The position numbers and the translations under genes are program-made. Shown one piece after another: positions 45,513-53,743 of a stretch of 64,000 nt of DNA. The stretch lies in contig OX460916.1 in assembly GCA_949788275.1 (NCBI GenBank), positions 3,100,001-3,164,000 on the forward strand, in the 5' to 3' direction. Position 1 is the stretch's first letter. The number at the start of each line of letters is the position of its first letter. The notes beneath the pieces were generated by a model. The model made no database searches and had not been told where the DNA came from. It was given only the letters and a program-made list of their open reading frames with translations. This stretch comes from Weeksellaceae bacterium. GTDB taxonomy: Bacteria > Bacteroidota > Bacteroidia > Flavobacteriales > Weeksellaceae.

Positions 45513-46517
45513 TTACGACAAAGTAATCTTTGCCTGACTTATTTTATAGCCATTTTGATACACATCAATGCGGTAAACACCTTTTTCAAATTGATCATTC
45601 TCCCAATCGAAACTGATCGTTTTACCTTGTCCATTCACATAGTTAAATGTTACAACATCAGAGTAATTAACGGTGTCACCAGAACGTAACTCCAATTGCC
45701 CACTCTTGGCATTGCTATATTTACCCAAAGCTCCGTTAGGACCATAGATAGCAACATACAAGGTTTTATTACCCGACTCAGCACGTGAATTACGATCAAT
45801 ATCAAAATTCACTCGAATTTTGTCGATTCGTCTCGCACGATTGGTCTCTTTTTCCTTTCCGTTATTACGTACTTTTATACCAGAAATCTCGTGGTTCGAA
45901 ATCGAAAGCGTTGAACTCAGTTCATCAATCTTCCCTGAAGAAATTGCACTTTCTTTAGAACGCACATTTTTTTCTGTATCCAAGTTATAAGACAACTCTT
46001 TGTTATTTTCATTTAATTGTTGGTTCGATGTCGTTAACGATTGATTTTTAGTATTTAAATCATCCACATTGCGAACTAAAATGGCATTTTCTTTCTGTAG
46101 TTTAGCTACTTGGGTTTTATACGTTCCAATTTCCGAACGCAATGAAGCAATCATCCCTTGTGCTTTTTCCAATTCTTTCGCCGTAGGATTTTCTTTATCC
46201 ATTAACTGCTGAATATCCTGATTCTTTAAACGAATCATATTTTCATTATCACCTAATAAATTATCTTTATCTTCTATACGGGCTTTAAATTCGCTGTATT
46301 CATTTATTAATGAGTCATATTCTTGCTGAAGGTTTTCTTTTTGAGATGCTTCTTTTTTGATCATTTGACCGGTTAATAATTCATTTTTTTCCAATGAACT
46401 AATTTTATTTCCTTGTACAACATTGTAAACAATACTACCTATTAATAGTATTCCTAAGATAATTAGGGGAACCAGTAAGCTCTTCTTCTGGGATGTGTTT
46501 TCATTCATTTGCTCCAT
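45513..46517 (-). CDS. Single-pass coiled-coil membrane protein with conserved C-terminal beta domain (paralogue 2)
   Basis: 334 residues: short polar N-terminus, one membrane segment at about 15-35 (SLLVPLIILGILLIGSIVYNV), long coiled coil from about 40 to 200, and a C-terminal domain from TLSISNHEISGIKV to the end that matches the C-terminus of the gene at 7169-8143 almost position by position (shared FDID, LRSG, FDW and VYQNGYKI). The shared domain is the likely functional part, probably in the periplasm. Function unknown. The start is ATG 46517; ATG 46508 and TTG 46523 are alternatives. Confidence 0.8.
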   Translation of the reverse strand: MEQMNENTSQKKSLLVPLIILGILLIGSIVYNVVQGNKISSLEKNELLTGQMIKKEASQKENLQQEYDSLINEYSEFKARIEDKDNLLGDNENMIRLKNQDIQQLMDKENPTAKELEKAQGMIASLRSEIGTYKTQVAKLQKENAILVRNVDDLNTKNQSLTTSNQQLNENNKELSYNLDTEKNVRSKESAISSGKIDELSSTLSISNHEISGIKVRNNGKEKETNRARRIDKIRVNFDIDRNSRAESGNKTLYVAIYGPNGALGKYSNAKSGQLELRSGDTVNYSDVVTFNYVNGQGKTISFDWENDQFEKGVYRIDVYQNGYKISQAKITLS

Positions 46518-47116
46518 GTTCAAAAATTTAGTTTTTAAAAAGTTTTTCAGAGTCCTAGCAAGAAAATATTGTACCGTAATTTAATTTCAAATGTTAAATG
46601 CATCCATATCACCGTTTATAAGTGGATTTTATGCCATCTTGTTTATTATTTATTATCGTTTATTATTAAGGTTAAATTGGTGATATATAGTGTTTTGTGT
46701 GTTATTTAAAAATAGGATATTCTCGTAAATGAAAAGAGTGTTAAAATTTTGATTTTTTTGGCTTTATCTCTATTTAAATGGGTTGTTTTAGAAGAGAATT
46801 CTACGTTTTTTAAGTTTTTTAACCAATCAATAAATGTATTTAGGCTCAGTTATTGCAGTTGTTTGATTTGTAGTTATATAGAGTTGATGAGCGTTTTGAG
46901 TTACTTGTTTTACAGTACTTTAGTTAAGCAACTTATTTTTACGCATAAGCAATTAAACCAACAATTATTCGGCTCTTTATTAAACGTCTCGTCAAGACCT
47001 CATGGAACTTTAGTGCATCGGTGGTTAAGTTAAATAATGGTTGAAAAACTTTCTAAATGAGATGAACGAACAAGGGTTAATCCTATAATAAACACAACGA
47101 CCAAAATAGATAAATT
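46518..47116. other. AT-rich intergenic region upstream of the PepSY/two-component cluster
   Basis: About 600 bp. A 95-codon open stretch at 46749-47033 (plus) has no ATG, low-complexity hydrophobic content and no family resemblance, and is taken as chance in AT-rich DNA. No terminator or exact -7 box was seen near the 47117 start. Confidence 0.45.
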
Positions 47117-47623
47117 ATGAAAAAGAAATTAATTACTTTAATGCTATTATCAGCGACAACATTTGTTTTTTCTTCATGGAAAACAATTTCCCACGTAGAA
47201 CAAACCATTGATGGATTAGTTAGCGTAGATTTAGCTGATGTCGACCCATTAGACCAAACACAAAGAGGCATTCCTTTAAAGGCAACCTCTTTTTTATCAG
47301 ACCACTTTTCGGGTGTAGCTATTCGCAAAGTAAAAGTGAAAAAATATGCGACGGAAGCCGCTCAGAAAAAATATGAAGTGAAGTTAATCAACGGTGTCGA
47401 AGTCGATTTCAATAGCGATGGTGATTGGTTGGAAGTCGATGGTAATCATCAAGCCATTCCCAATGCCATTTTACCTAAAAATGTGGCTCATTATATAAAA
47501 AATAACTATCCTAATTCCGCTGTTGAGAAAATTGAAAAAGAAGCAACAAAATACGAAGTTGAATTATTGAACGGCATCGATTTGGAGTTTGATCTTCAGG
47601 GTAACTTCTTGCGGATTGACTAA
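47117..47623 (+). CDS. PepSY-like (PF11396-type) secreted protein 1
   Basis: 168 residues with a signal peptide (MKKKLITLMLLSATTFVFSS). Two PepSY-like repeats follow, each with the pattern xxYEVxLxNGxxxxFxxxGxWLxVD: KKYEVKLINGVEVDFNSDGDW (about residues 93-112) and TKYEVELLNGIDLEFDLQG near the end. It is similar to the two proteins at 49756 and 50235. Such proteins are periplasmic and often accompany two-component systems in Bacteroidota; they may be targets or ligand binders. Ends with a terminator, so it is a separate transcript from the regulator. Confidence 0.82.
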   Translation: MKKKLITLMLLSATTFVFSSWKTISHVEQTIDGLVSVDLADVDPLDQTQRGIPLKATSFLSDHFSGVAIRKVKVKKYATEAAQKKYEVKLINGVEVDFNSDGDWLEVDGNHQAIPNAILPKNVAHYIKNNYPNSAVEKIEKEATKYEVELLNGIDLEFDLQGNFLRID

Positions 47624-47643
47624 AAATGAATCAAATATACACG

Positions 47644-47674
47644 TAAAGCGACACCAAAAGGAGTCGCTTTTTTT
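47644..47674 (+). terminator. Terminator after PepSY-like protein 1
   Basis: AAGCGAC and GTCGCTT pair around ACCAAAAGGA, followed by seven T. Confidence 0.8.
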
Positions 47675-47721
47675 AGTGCATCGTCAATAAATCATTCCCA
47701 ATTCTTTCCAAGAAGATACAA

Positions 47722-47729
47722 TATCTTTG
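47722..47729 (+). promoter_or_regulatory. Bacteroidota -7 box for the two-component system
   Basis: TATCTTTG matches TAnnTTTG, 21 bp before the response-regulator ATG at 47751. It overlaps the earlier in-frame TTG and so supports the ATG. Confidence 0.5.
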
Positions 47730-47750
47730 TACTTTTATAGAAACTATGGC

Positions 47751-48422
47751 ATGAAAATTTTAATTGTGGAAGACGAACTCGAACTCAGTAGAGTGATTCG
47801 TCAATCTTTAGAAGACGAGCTTTTTGTTGTTGAAAGTGCTGCGAATTTGAAAGAAGGGCTCGATAAAATTATTGCCTTTGATTACGACCTTATTTTACTC
47901 GATATTATGCTTCCCGATGGCAGTGGAATAAACCTTCTTAAAGAGCTCAAGAAGCTGCATAAAAAAGAGGCTGTTATTATTCTCTCAGCAAAAGACTCTG
48001 TGGATGATAAGGTGGAAGGATTAAACCTTGGTGCCGATGACTACTTGGCTAAACCTTTTCATTTAGCCGAATTACATGCCCGAGTTAAATCAGCCATTCG
48101 TCGCAAAAATCAAGACGGAGACCAAAGTGTAGTATTTAAAAACGTACAACTTTTTCCAGATGATCGAAAAGTGTTAATCAATAAGGTAGAAGTTAAGTTG
48201 AATAGAAAAGAATATGACTTATTGTATTACTTTATCATTCGCCCAGAAAAGCTAATGCATAAAACGGCTTTAGCTGAGGCTATATGGGGTGATCATATGG
48301 ATCAAGCTGATAGCCTCGATTTTATTTACTCTCAAATAAAAAATCTTCGTAAAAAATTGAAAGATCATTCGGCCCAATTCGATATTGAAGCTGTTTATGG
48401 GGTTGGTTATAAATTGGTGTAA
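47751..48422 (+). CDS. Response regulator, OmpR/PhoB family
   Basis: 223 residues. Receiver domain at 1-115 with acidic pocket E7/D8, phosphoacceptor D51 (LILLDIMLPDG), T/S at S79 and K101 (YLAKPF). The C-terminal winged helix (about 125-223) has the OmpR/PhoB pattern (NRKEYDLLYYFI, DFIYSQIKNLRKKL, AVYGVGYKLV). It would bind DNA as a dimer when phosphorylated by the kinase encoded next, whose ATG is 2 bp after this stop. Confidence 0.94.
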   Translation: MKILIVEDELELSRVIRQSLEDELFVVESAANLKEGLDKIIAFDYDLILLDIMLPDGSGINLLKELKKLHKKEAVIILSAKDSVDDKVEGLNLGADDYLAKPFHLAELHARVKSAIRRKNQDGDQSVVFKNVQLFPDDRKVLINKVEVKLNRKEYDLLYYFIIRPEKLMHKTALAEAIWGDHMDQADSLDFIYSQIKNLRKKLKDHSAQFDIEAVYGVGYKLV

Positions 48423-48423
48423 A

Positions 48424-49698
48424 ATGATTCATTCCTTAAAAAATTATACCCTTCGCTATTTCGTCTTCATCATTCTCTTGGTAATCGCTGTTTGGGCTCT
48501 TCTATTTTATGCGTTTATCCTCGATGAAGTTTATGACAATGTCGATGATGGATTAAAAAATCAGAAAATAGAAATTATTCGGGAAACGTTTAAAGACCCT
48601 TCTCTACTTAAAACTGACGCTTTCGGAATCAATCAATACCGTATTCTTCCCATCAAGCAATCGGCTTTTAATTCGTCCAACATTCTCCACAACGATATGA
48701 TTTATATGCCCTACGATGGCGAGAAAGAACCTTATCGGGTATTAACAACAGCATTTTACGCGGTGAATGGCGATCCTTATCAGCTTGAAATCAGGACTTC
48801 CACGGTGGAAGAAGATGATTTGTTAAAAGATTTATTCATAGCGTTAATTGTCTTATATGTCGTTTTAGTACTCAGTATTTACCTCGTCAACACCCTGGTC
48901 ATTCGGAAGGCTTGGCGCCCTTTTCACACCATTCTTAATAATCTAGCTCACCATGAATTGGGAGCAGATAATTTATTTACCAATCAAGAAACAAAAATCA
49001 AAGAATTTAATACCTTAAATACGCAAATCGAAAAAATGATTGATCGGAATGAGCAGGTTTTTCAACAGCAAAAAAGCTTTATTGAAAACGCATCCCATGA
49101 ATTGCTTACTCCATTAGCCATTACCATTAATCAACTCGATTTGTTAATGAACGATGAACAATTAGTAGAACATCAATTGGTGAAAATTAGCGAAGCGAAA
49201 TCGTCCTTACATCGGTTGGTTAACCTCAATAAATCGCTACTCATGCTATCCAAGATTGAGAATGCTCAATATGCATTAAATGAGCAGGTGAATTTTAATG
49301 AGGTTATACGCTCTGTAATGGTCGAGCTTGAGGATTTTTTTGAATTTAAAAATATAGATTGTGAATACATCGAGAATGGTCAGTTTATATCCAAGGCCAA
49401 TACCGATTTAATTAAAATCTTATGCTCTAATCTACTTAGAAATGCGATTAAATATTCGCCTAGTCATGGAACAATTCGTTTAAATGTGAATACAGATTCA
49501 ATCATGGTGTCCAATACTTCGCTTGGTGTACCCTTGAACAGTCGCTATATATTTAACCGTTTTTATAAACAATCATCCGATAACCTTTCCACGGGTTTAG
49601 GATTATCAATTGTAAAATCAATAATCGACACAACTCCTCATCTCCAAATCAACTATAGTTTTGTCGATAATCTTCATCAATTTCAGATTACAAAATAA
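48424..49698 (+). CDS. Sensor histidine kinase
   Basis: 424 residues: membrane segment 1 at about 13-32, a periplasmic sensor region of about 105 residues, membrane segment 2 at about 138-160, then a linker, the dimerisation domain with phosphoacceptor H225 in ENASHELLTP, and an ATPase domain with the N box (LCSNLLRNAIKYSP) and a G box (GLGLSIVKSI). Every catalytic box is present, so it should be active. The start is ATG 48424. Co-transcribed with the regulator before it. Confidence 0.93.
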   Translation: MIHSLKNYTLRYFVFIILLVIAVWALLFYAFILDEVYDNVDDGLKNQKIEIIRETFKDPSLLKTDAFGINQYRILPIKQSAFNSSNILHNDMIYMPYDGEKEPYRVLTTAFYAVNGDPYQLEIRTSTVEEDDLLKDLFIALIVLYVVLVLSIYLVNTLVIRKAWRPFHTILNNLAHHELGADNLFTNQETKIKEFNTLNTQIEKMIDRNEQVFQQQKSFIENASHELLTPLAITINQLDLLMNDEQLVEHQLVKISEAKSSLHRLVNLNKSLLMLSKIENAQYALNEQVNFNEVIRSVMVELEDFFEFKNIDCEYIENGQFISKANTDLIKILCSNLLRNAIKYSPSHGTIRLNVNTDSIMVSNTSLGVPLNSRYIFNRFYKQSSDNLSTGLGLSIVKSIIDTTPHLQINYSFVDNLHQFQITK

Positions 49699-49755
49699 CA
49701 TTCCCATTTCTTTCCCAATTTGATTCTCAACTTTGTCCTATCAAAATAAATAAAG

Positions 49756-50208
49756 ATGAAAAAGTTAATCAATCAAATCAAAGTTTTAAGTGTTATGGCT
49801 GCCTTGTTCTTAGTCACTGCAGTATCCGCTCAAAATAAAATTATTTCACCCAACGAGTTGCCTAAAAAAGCACAGTCGTTTTTAAATAAACATTTTTCCA
49901 ATCAAACGATTTCATTCGTTACCCTCGATCGAAATTATTTAATGTCCAAAGAATACGATGTTTTATTAGCGAATGGTACGAAAATAGAATTTTCGAGCGA
50001 TGGGGCTTGGGAAGAAGTGGATGGTGAATTGCAAACGATTCCTACAGCTTTTATTCCTACTTCTATCCTTCAGTATGTGAAGAGAAGTTTTCCAAATACC
50101 CAAATCACGAAAATAGAGAAAGATCGCTCAGGTTACGACGTCAAAATTTCAAATGGAATTGGTCTCGAATTTAATAGCCAAGGCGTTTTTAAAAGAATAG
50201 ATGATTAA
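49756..50208 (+). CDS. PepSY-like secreted protein 2
   Basis: 150 residues, signal peptide (MKKLINQIKVLSVMAALFLVTAVSAQ shape), then two PepSY-like repeats with KEYDVLLANGTKIEFSSDG and SGYDVKISNGIGLEFNSQG. It follows the kinase by 58 bp, without a visible terminator, so it is probably in the same transcript and a likely output or partner of the system. Similar in length and pattern to the gene at 47117. Confidence 0.8.
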   Translation: MKKLINQIKVLSVMAALFLVTAVSAQNKIISPNELPKKAQSFLNKHFSNQTISFVTLDRNYLMSKEYDVLLANGTKIEFSSDGAWEEVDGELQTIPTAFIPTSILQYVKRSFPNTQITKIEKDRSGYDVKISNGIGLEFNSQGVFKRIDD

Positions 50209-50234
50209 TCCAACAATACGATAAATAAAAGAAA

Positions 50235-50705
50235 ATGAAAAAAATATTCACCACACTTGTTCTATGTACTGCCATAGGATTCACATTAAGCTCTTGCCAT
50301 AACGATGATGATCATCCTACCACAACCGAAATAATGACAGAGGCCAATTTACCCGAACCAGCTAAAAATTTTATCAATCAGTTTTTCAGCGATTATCCTG
50401 TTCAAACCATTAAGAAAATTGTTAATCCAAATGCCATTCAAACGACAATCTATGAAGTTGAATATACCAACCGAATGGAAATTGATTTTGATGTGGCTGG
50501 GAATTGGTTAGATGTGGATTCAGAAAATAATCTACCTATACCAACCGGATTCATTCTTCCTTCAATCATGGATTATGTGAAAACGAACTATCCACTGGCT
50601 CAAGTGAAAGGAATAGAGAAGAAAACGATGGGCTTTGAAGTTGAATTAACCAACAGCATCGATTTAATTTTCGATCCTAATGGACAATTTATTCGTTTAG
50701 ACTAA
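50235..50705 (+). CDS. PepSY-like lipoprotein 3
   Basis: 156 residues with a lipoprotein signal ending in GFTLSSC (Cys about 21) followed by a His/Asp-rich stretch (HNDDDHP) that could bind metal. Two PepSY-like repeats follow (TIYEVEYTNRMEIDFDVAG and MGFEVELTNSIDLIFDPNG). It starts 27 bp after the second PepSY gene. The lipid anchor suggests that it stays at a membrane while proteins 1 and 2 are soluble. Confidence 0.8.
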   Translation: MKKIFTTLVLCTAIGFTLSSCHNDDDHPTTTEIMTEANLPEPAKNFINQFFSDYPVQTIKKIVNPNAIQTTIYEVEYTNRMEIDFDVAGNWLDVDSENNLPIPTGFILPSIMDYVKTNYPLAQVKGIEKKTMGFEVELTNSIDLIFDPNGQFIRLD

Positions 50706-50751
50706 ACCACTAGACTAAACCACGTTTAACATTATAATTGTTTTTTATACT

Positions 50752-50783
50752 AAAAAGCGATTCAGATTCTGAATCGCTTTTAT
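50752..50783. terminator. Bidirectional terminator between the PepSY cluster and the M16 gene
   Basis: AAAAGCGATTCAG pairs with CTGAATCGCTTTT almost without a loop; A and T runs on both sides serve the converging genes. Confidence 0.85.
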
Positions 50784-50801
50784 AGGTATTTCTATTAAAT
50801 A

Positions 50802-53531
50802 TCAAAATGTCCCTACATAGAAAGAACATAGTTGATCTAATTGAATGTATTTTTTAAAAACATCATTCACCTGTTTAAGGGTTAATTTTTCCATTTTCTT
50901 TTCCAATAAATCAAATTCATCGAAAGAAACACCTAATAACAAAAATGTATTGGAAAGGGATAGAAGTCGTGAATCATTACCCAAAGCCGTTTTTCGACTC
51001 ACTTTCCAACTTTCAAGATTCGACGTTAGTTCCTTTTCGGTAAATCCATCGGTTAAGGCTTTTGTTATCTCATCTTTTACGGCATTCTCAACAGCAGTTC
51101 GCTTACTCGGGTTGAGGAAAGCATAAAAACTCCAACTACCTGCCTGATTATTCTTATCCTGAGAAGCACTCATAAAGGCCCCAGCCCCATAACTAATTCC
51201 TTCTTTTTCCCGCAGGCGTTGGGGTAAACGAGCCGACAAGAATCCACCACTACCAAAAATCTCATTGGCCATCAATAAGGCGGGGTAGTCTACATGATCT
51301 TGATTCAATTTAAAATTAATCCGCCCAATGGCGGCGGCATTTTCTTTATCTGCAACCTGTTTAATTTCATCGACTTTCTTGGTCGGTATTAATGTTGGGT
51401 AAGCTTTTACATAGATTGACGGGCTTTTCCATTGCCCAAAACTTTTATTGAATAATGTAGTTAATGCTTTAATCTCATTTGTACCGATAACCGAAATTAC
51501 ACCATGCTGTGCCCCTAATATGGATTGATAGAAATCCATCAAGTCGGCTTGTTTTACCGTTTTTAACTGGTCAATCATCTCTTCAAAAGTAGGGGTGTAA
51601 TAGAGCGAGGTCGTTGGGTATGGACTAGCCATTCGATTAATTTCATTGAAAGCCAATGAGCGCGGATCATTTAATTGTTCTTCATAGGCTGTTATCCGTT
51701 GATGAACCATTTTATCGAGCTCGTCCTTTGGAAATATGGGCTCTCGAATAATTTGCCCAACAAGATGCATCGTTTGTTCTAATGTGTTTTTGTAGGTCTG
51801 AATATTAACGCTCAGCGTTTGCCGAGAGAAGTTGAAAGAAACGGTCGATTTTAAGGCATCGAGCTGGTCTTTTATCTGCTCTTTGCTTAGCTTTTTAGTT
51901 CCAGCCATGAGTAATTGAGCAGTTAAAGATCCAATATGCTGTTTGCTGGCTAATTGTTGCTCGTTGGAAACAGGAATACTCATGGAGATAATCACTTTTT
52001 CACCTTTAATTTCTTTGTTTATAAGGCCCAGTTTAGCACCGTTCTTTAATTTAACGTGTGAATAATGCTTTTTGAGGTTAGCAATCGAAGCCTCAAAGGG
52101 TTTCGCTTCTTTTTCGGCAGATCGCCCTTCGTAGTTGATTGTTAGTTCGCTAAGTGCTTTGTTAGATAACTCATCAGGGCGGACTCTAATTTCATCAGTT
52201 GTCGGTATAAACACACCAATAGTACGGTTATTGGCTCTAAAATACCTTTCAGCCACCCTTTTTACATCGTCTTTGGTCACATTTTCAATGCGATCGCGGT
52301 GAATAAATCCCAGTCGATAATCACCTGAAGATACAGCTTCGGTTAAACTTTGAGCCAATTGTAGGGTGTTATTCTGCCTATTTTCAATATTCTTTATTAA
52401 TCGGGCTTTAGCGCGTTCTACATCTTCAGCTGTGTAATCAATGTGGGCGATTTTATCGAGTTCGTTTCGAATTAGTTCGCTCGTCTGTTTAATATCCTTT
52501 GTTTTGTTAATATCTGCCCCAAAATAAAGATACCCAGCATCCCGCACCTGGGGTTGAAAAGCCCAAATTTGGCTAACCGTTTGGTTGTTAACCAATGCCT
52601 TGTATAAATACCCAGAAGGATCCATGGTTAAAATTTGCTGTAAGACACTTAAAACCGCGTAGTCTTTGTCGCTAAAGGATGCGGTATGGTACATAGCTCC
52701 AAACGATTGACTATCGCCATGACGTTTCACCTCAATTATTTTTTCGCCATCTTGAGGCGGTTCAACGGTTAATATTTGATCGAGGGTACGTTTTGGTTTT
52801 GGTATTTTTCCAAAATAGTCCCCTATGTATTTCAACGCTTTCTCCTCTTCAAATTTTCCCCCAATAATCAATACAGCATTGTCTGGCTGATAATATTTCT
52901 CGTAAAAACGTCTTAACTGAGCCACTGTAACGCGTTCTATATCTTCTTTCGAACCTATCGTTGAATTTCCGTAATTATGCCACAAATAGGCTGTTGAAAC
53001 AATGCGTTCCAGAAGAACACGCGTAGGATCATTTTCACCTATTTCAAATTCATTTCTGACCACCGAGAATTCGGTATCCAAATCTTCTTGAAGTAGTGTT
53101 GCATTGATCATTCGATCAGCTTCCATTTCTATACTCCAGCGCAAGCTCTCTTCTGAGTAGGGAAATACTTCGTAATAATTGGTTCGATCATACCAAGTGG
53201 TTCCATTCGCTTGACCGCCTTTTTCAGACAACATCGTTTTAATATCCCCCAAGTTTTTGGTCGATTTAAAAAGCATGTGTTCTAGTAAGTGGGCCATCCC
53301 TTTTTCGCCATAGCCTTCGTGCTTAGAGCCAACGAGGTAGACAATATTTACAATCATATTGCTCTGCGATTGATCGGGAAGCAACAGGACTTGTAAACCA
53401 TTCTTCAAACGGTATTCCTTAATGCCTTCAACAGTTGTTATATAAGCAGGCGTTTGTACTTGTTGAGCTTTAACAACGGAATTAAACCCTATAAAGAACA
53501 CAATCAGTAATTTAAGTAGTAATTTTTTCAT
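50802..53531 (-). CDS. M16 family metallopeptidase (two-domain, zinc-dependent)
   Basis: 909 residues with a signal peptide, so it is periplasmic or outer-membrane. The first M16 domain has the inverted zinc motif HLLEHMLFKST (HxxEH, about 82-92) and the downstream Glu in the DTEFSVVRNEFE region, so it is active. The second M16 pair (from about 480) lacks HxxEH, as is normal for the inactive half. Relatives degrade peptides or processing fragments. Complete; single gene. Confidence 0.93.
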   Translation of the reverse strand: MKKLLLKLLIVFFIGFNSVVKAQQVQTPAYITTVEGIKEYRLKNGLQVLLLPDQSQSNMIVNIVYLVGSKHEGYGEKGMAHLLEHMLFKSTKNLGDIKTMLSEKGGQANGTTWYDRTNYYEVFPYSEESLRWSIEMEADRMINATLLQEDLDTEFSVVRNEFEIGENDPTRVLLERIVSTAYLWHNYGNSTIGSKEDIERVTVAQLRRFYEKYYQPDNAVLIIGGKFEEEKALKYIGDYFGKIPKPKRTLDQILTVEPPQDGEKIIEVKRHGDSQSFGAMYHTASFSDKDYAVLSVLQQILTMDPSGYLYKALVNNQTVSQIWAFQPQVRDAGYLYFGADINKTKDIKQTSELIRNELDKIAHIDYTAEDVERAKARLIKNIENRQNNTLQLAQSLTEAVSSGDYRLGFIHRDRIENVTKDDVKRVAERYFRANNRTIGVFIPTTDEIRVRPDELSNKALSELTINYEGRSAEKEAKPFEASIANLKKHYSHVKLKNGAKLGLINKEIKGEKVIISMSIPVSNEQQLASKQHIGSLTAQLLMAGTKKLSKEQIKDQLDALKSTVSFNFSRQTLSVNIQTYKNTLEQTMHLVGQIIREPIFPKDELDKMVHQRITAYEEQLNDPRSLAFNEINRMASPYPTTSLYYTPTFEEMIDQLKTVKQADLMDFYQSILGAQHGVISVIGTNEIKALTTLFNKSFGQWKSPSIYVKAYPTLIPTKKVDEIKQVADKENAAAIGRINFKLNQDHVDYPALLMANEIFGSGGFLSARLPQRLREKEGISYGAGAFMSASQDKNNQAGSWSFYAFLNPSKRTAVENAVKDEITKALTDGFTEKELTSNLESWKVSRKTALGNDSRLLSLSNTFLLLGVSFDEFDLLEKKMEKLTLKQVNDVFKKYIQLDQLCSFYVGTF

Positions 53532-53715
53532 GTGATATTTCTTTTAAGTGCTTATAAATGTAATGGTTACAATTTTTTTATACCCATCAAAAAATACTGA
53601 ATTGTACTCGAAATATTTTTTTTTGGAGATTCATTATGGAATTACTAAATTTAGCCATCATTTATTGACAATATCATAACCACATTCCAATGCATTTCGG
53701 TAACAAATCTTTTGT

Positions 53716-53723
53716 TACTTTTG
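53716..53723 (+). promoter_or_regulatory. Bacteroidota -7 box for the fused E1 gene
   Basis: TACTTTTG matches TAnnTTTG, 20 bp before ATG 53744, and so supports that start over an ATG at 53690. Confidence 0.5.
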
Positions 53724-53743
53724 TGTTGCATCAAACAAATAAA

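Noticed and set aside
46749-47033. About 95-codon open frame on the plus strand
   Set aside because: It opens with TTG, has low-complexity hydrophobic content, and lies in very AT-rich DNA without any recognised family.
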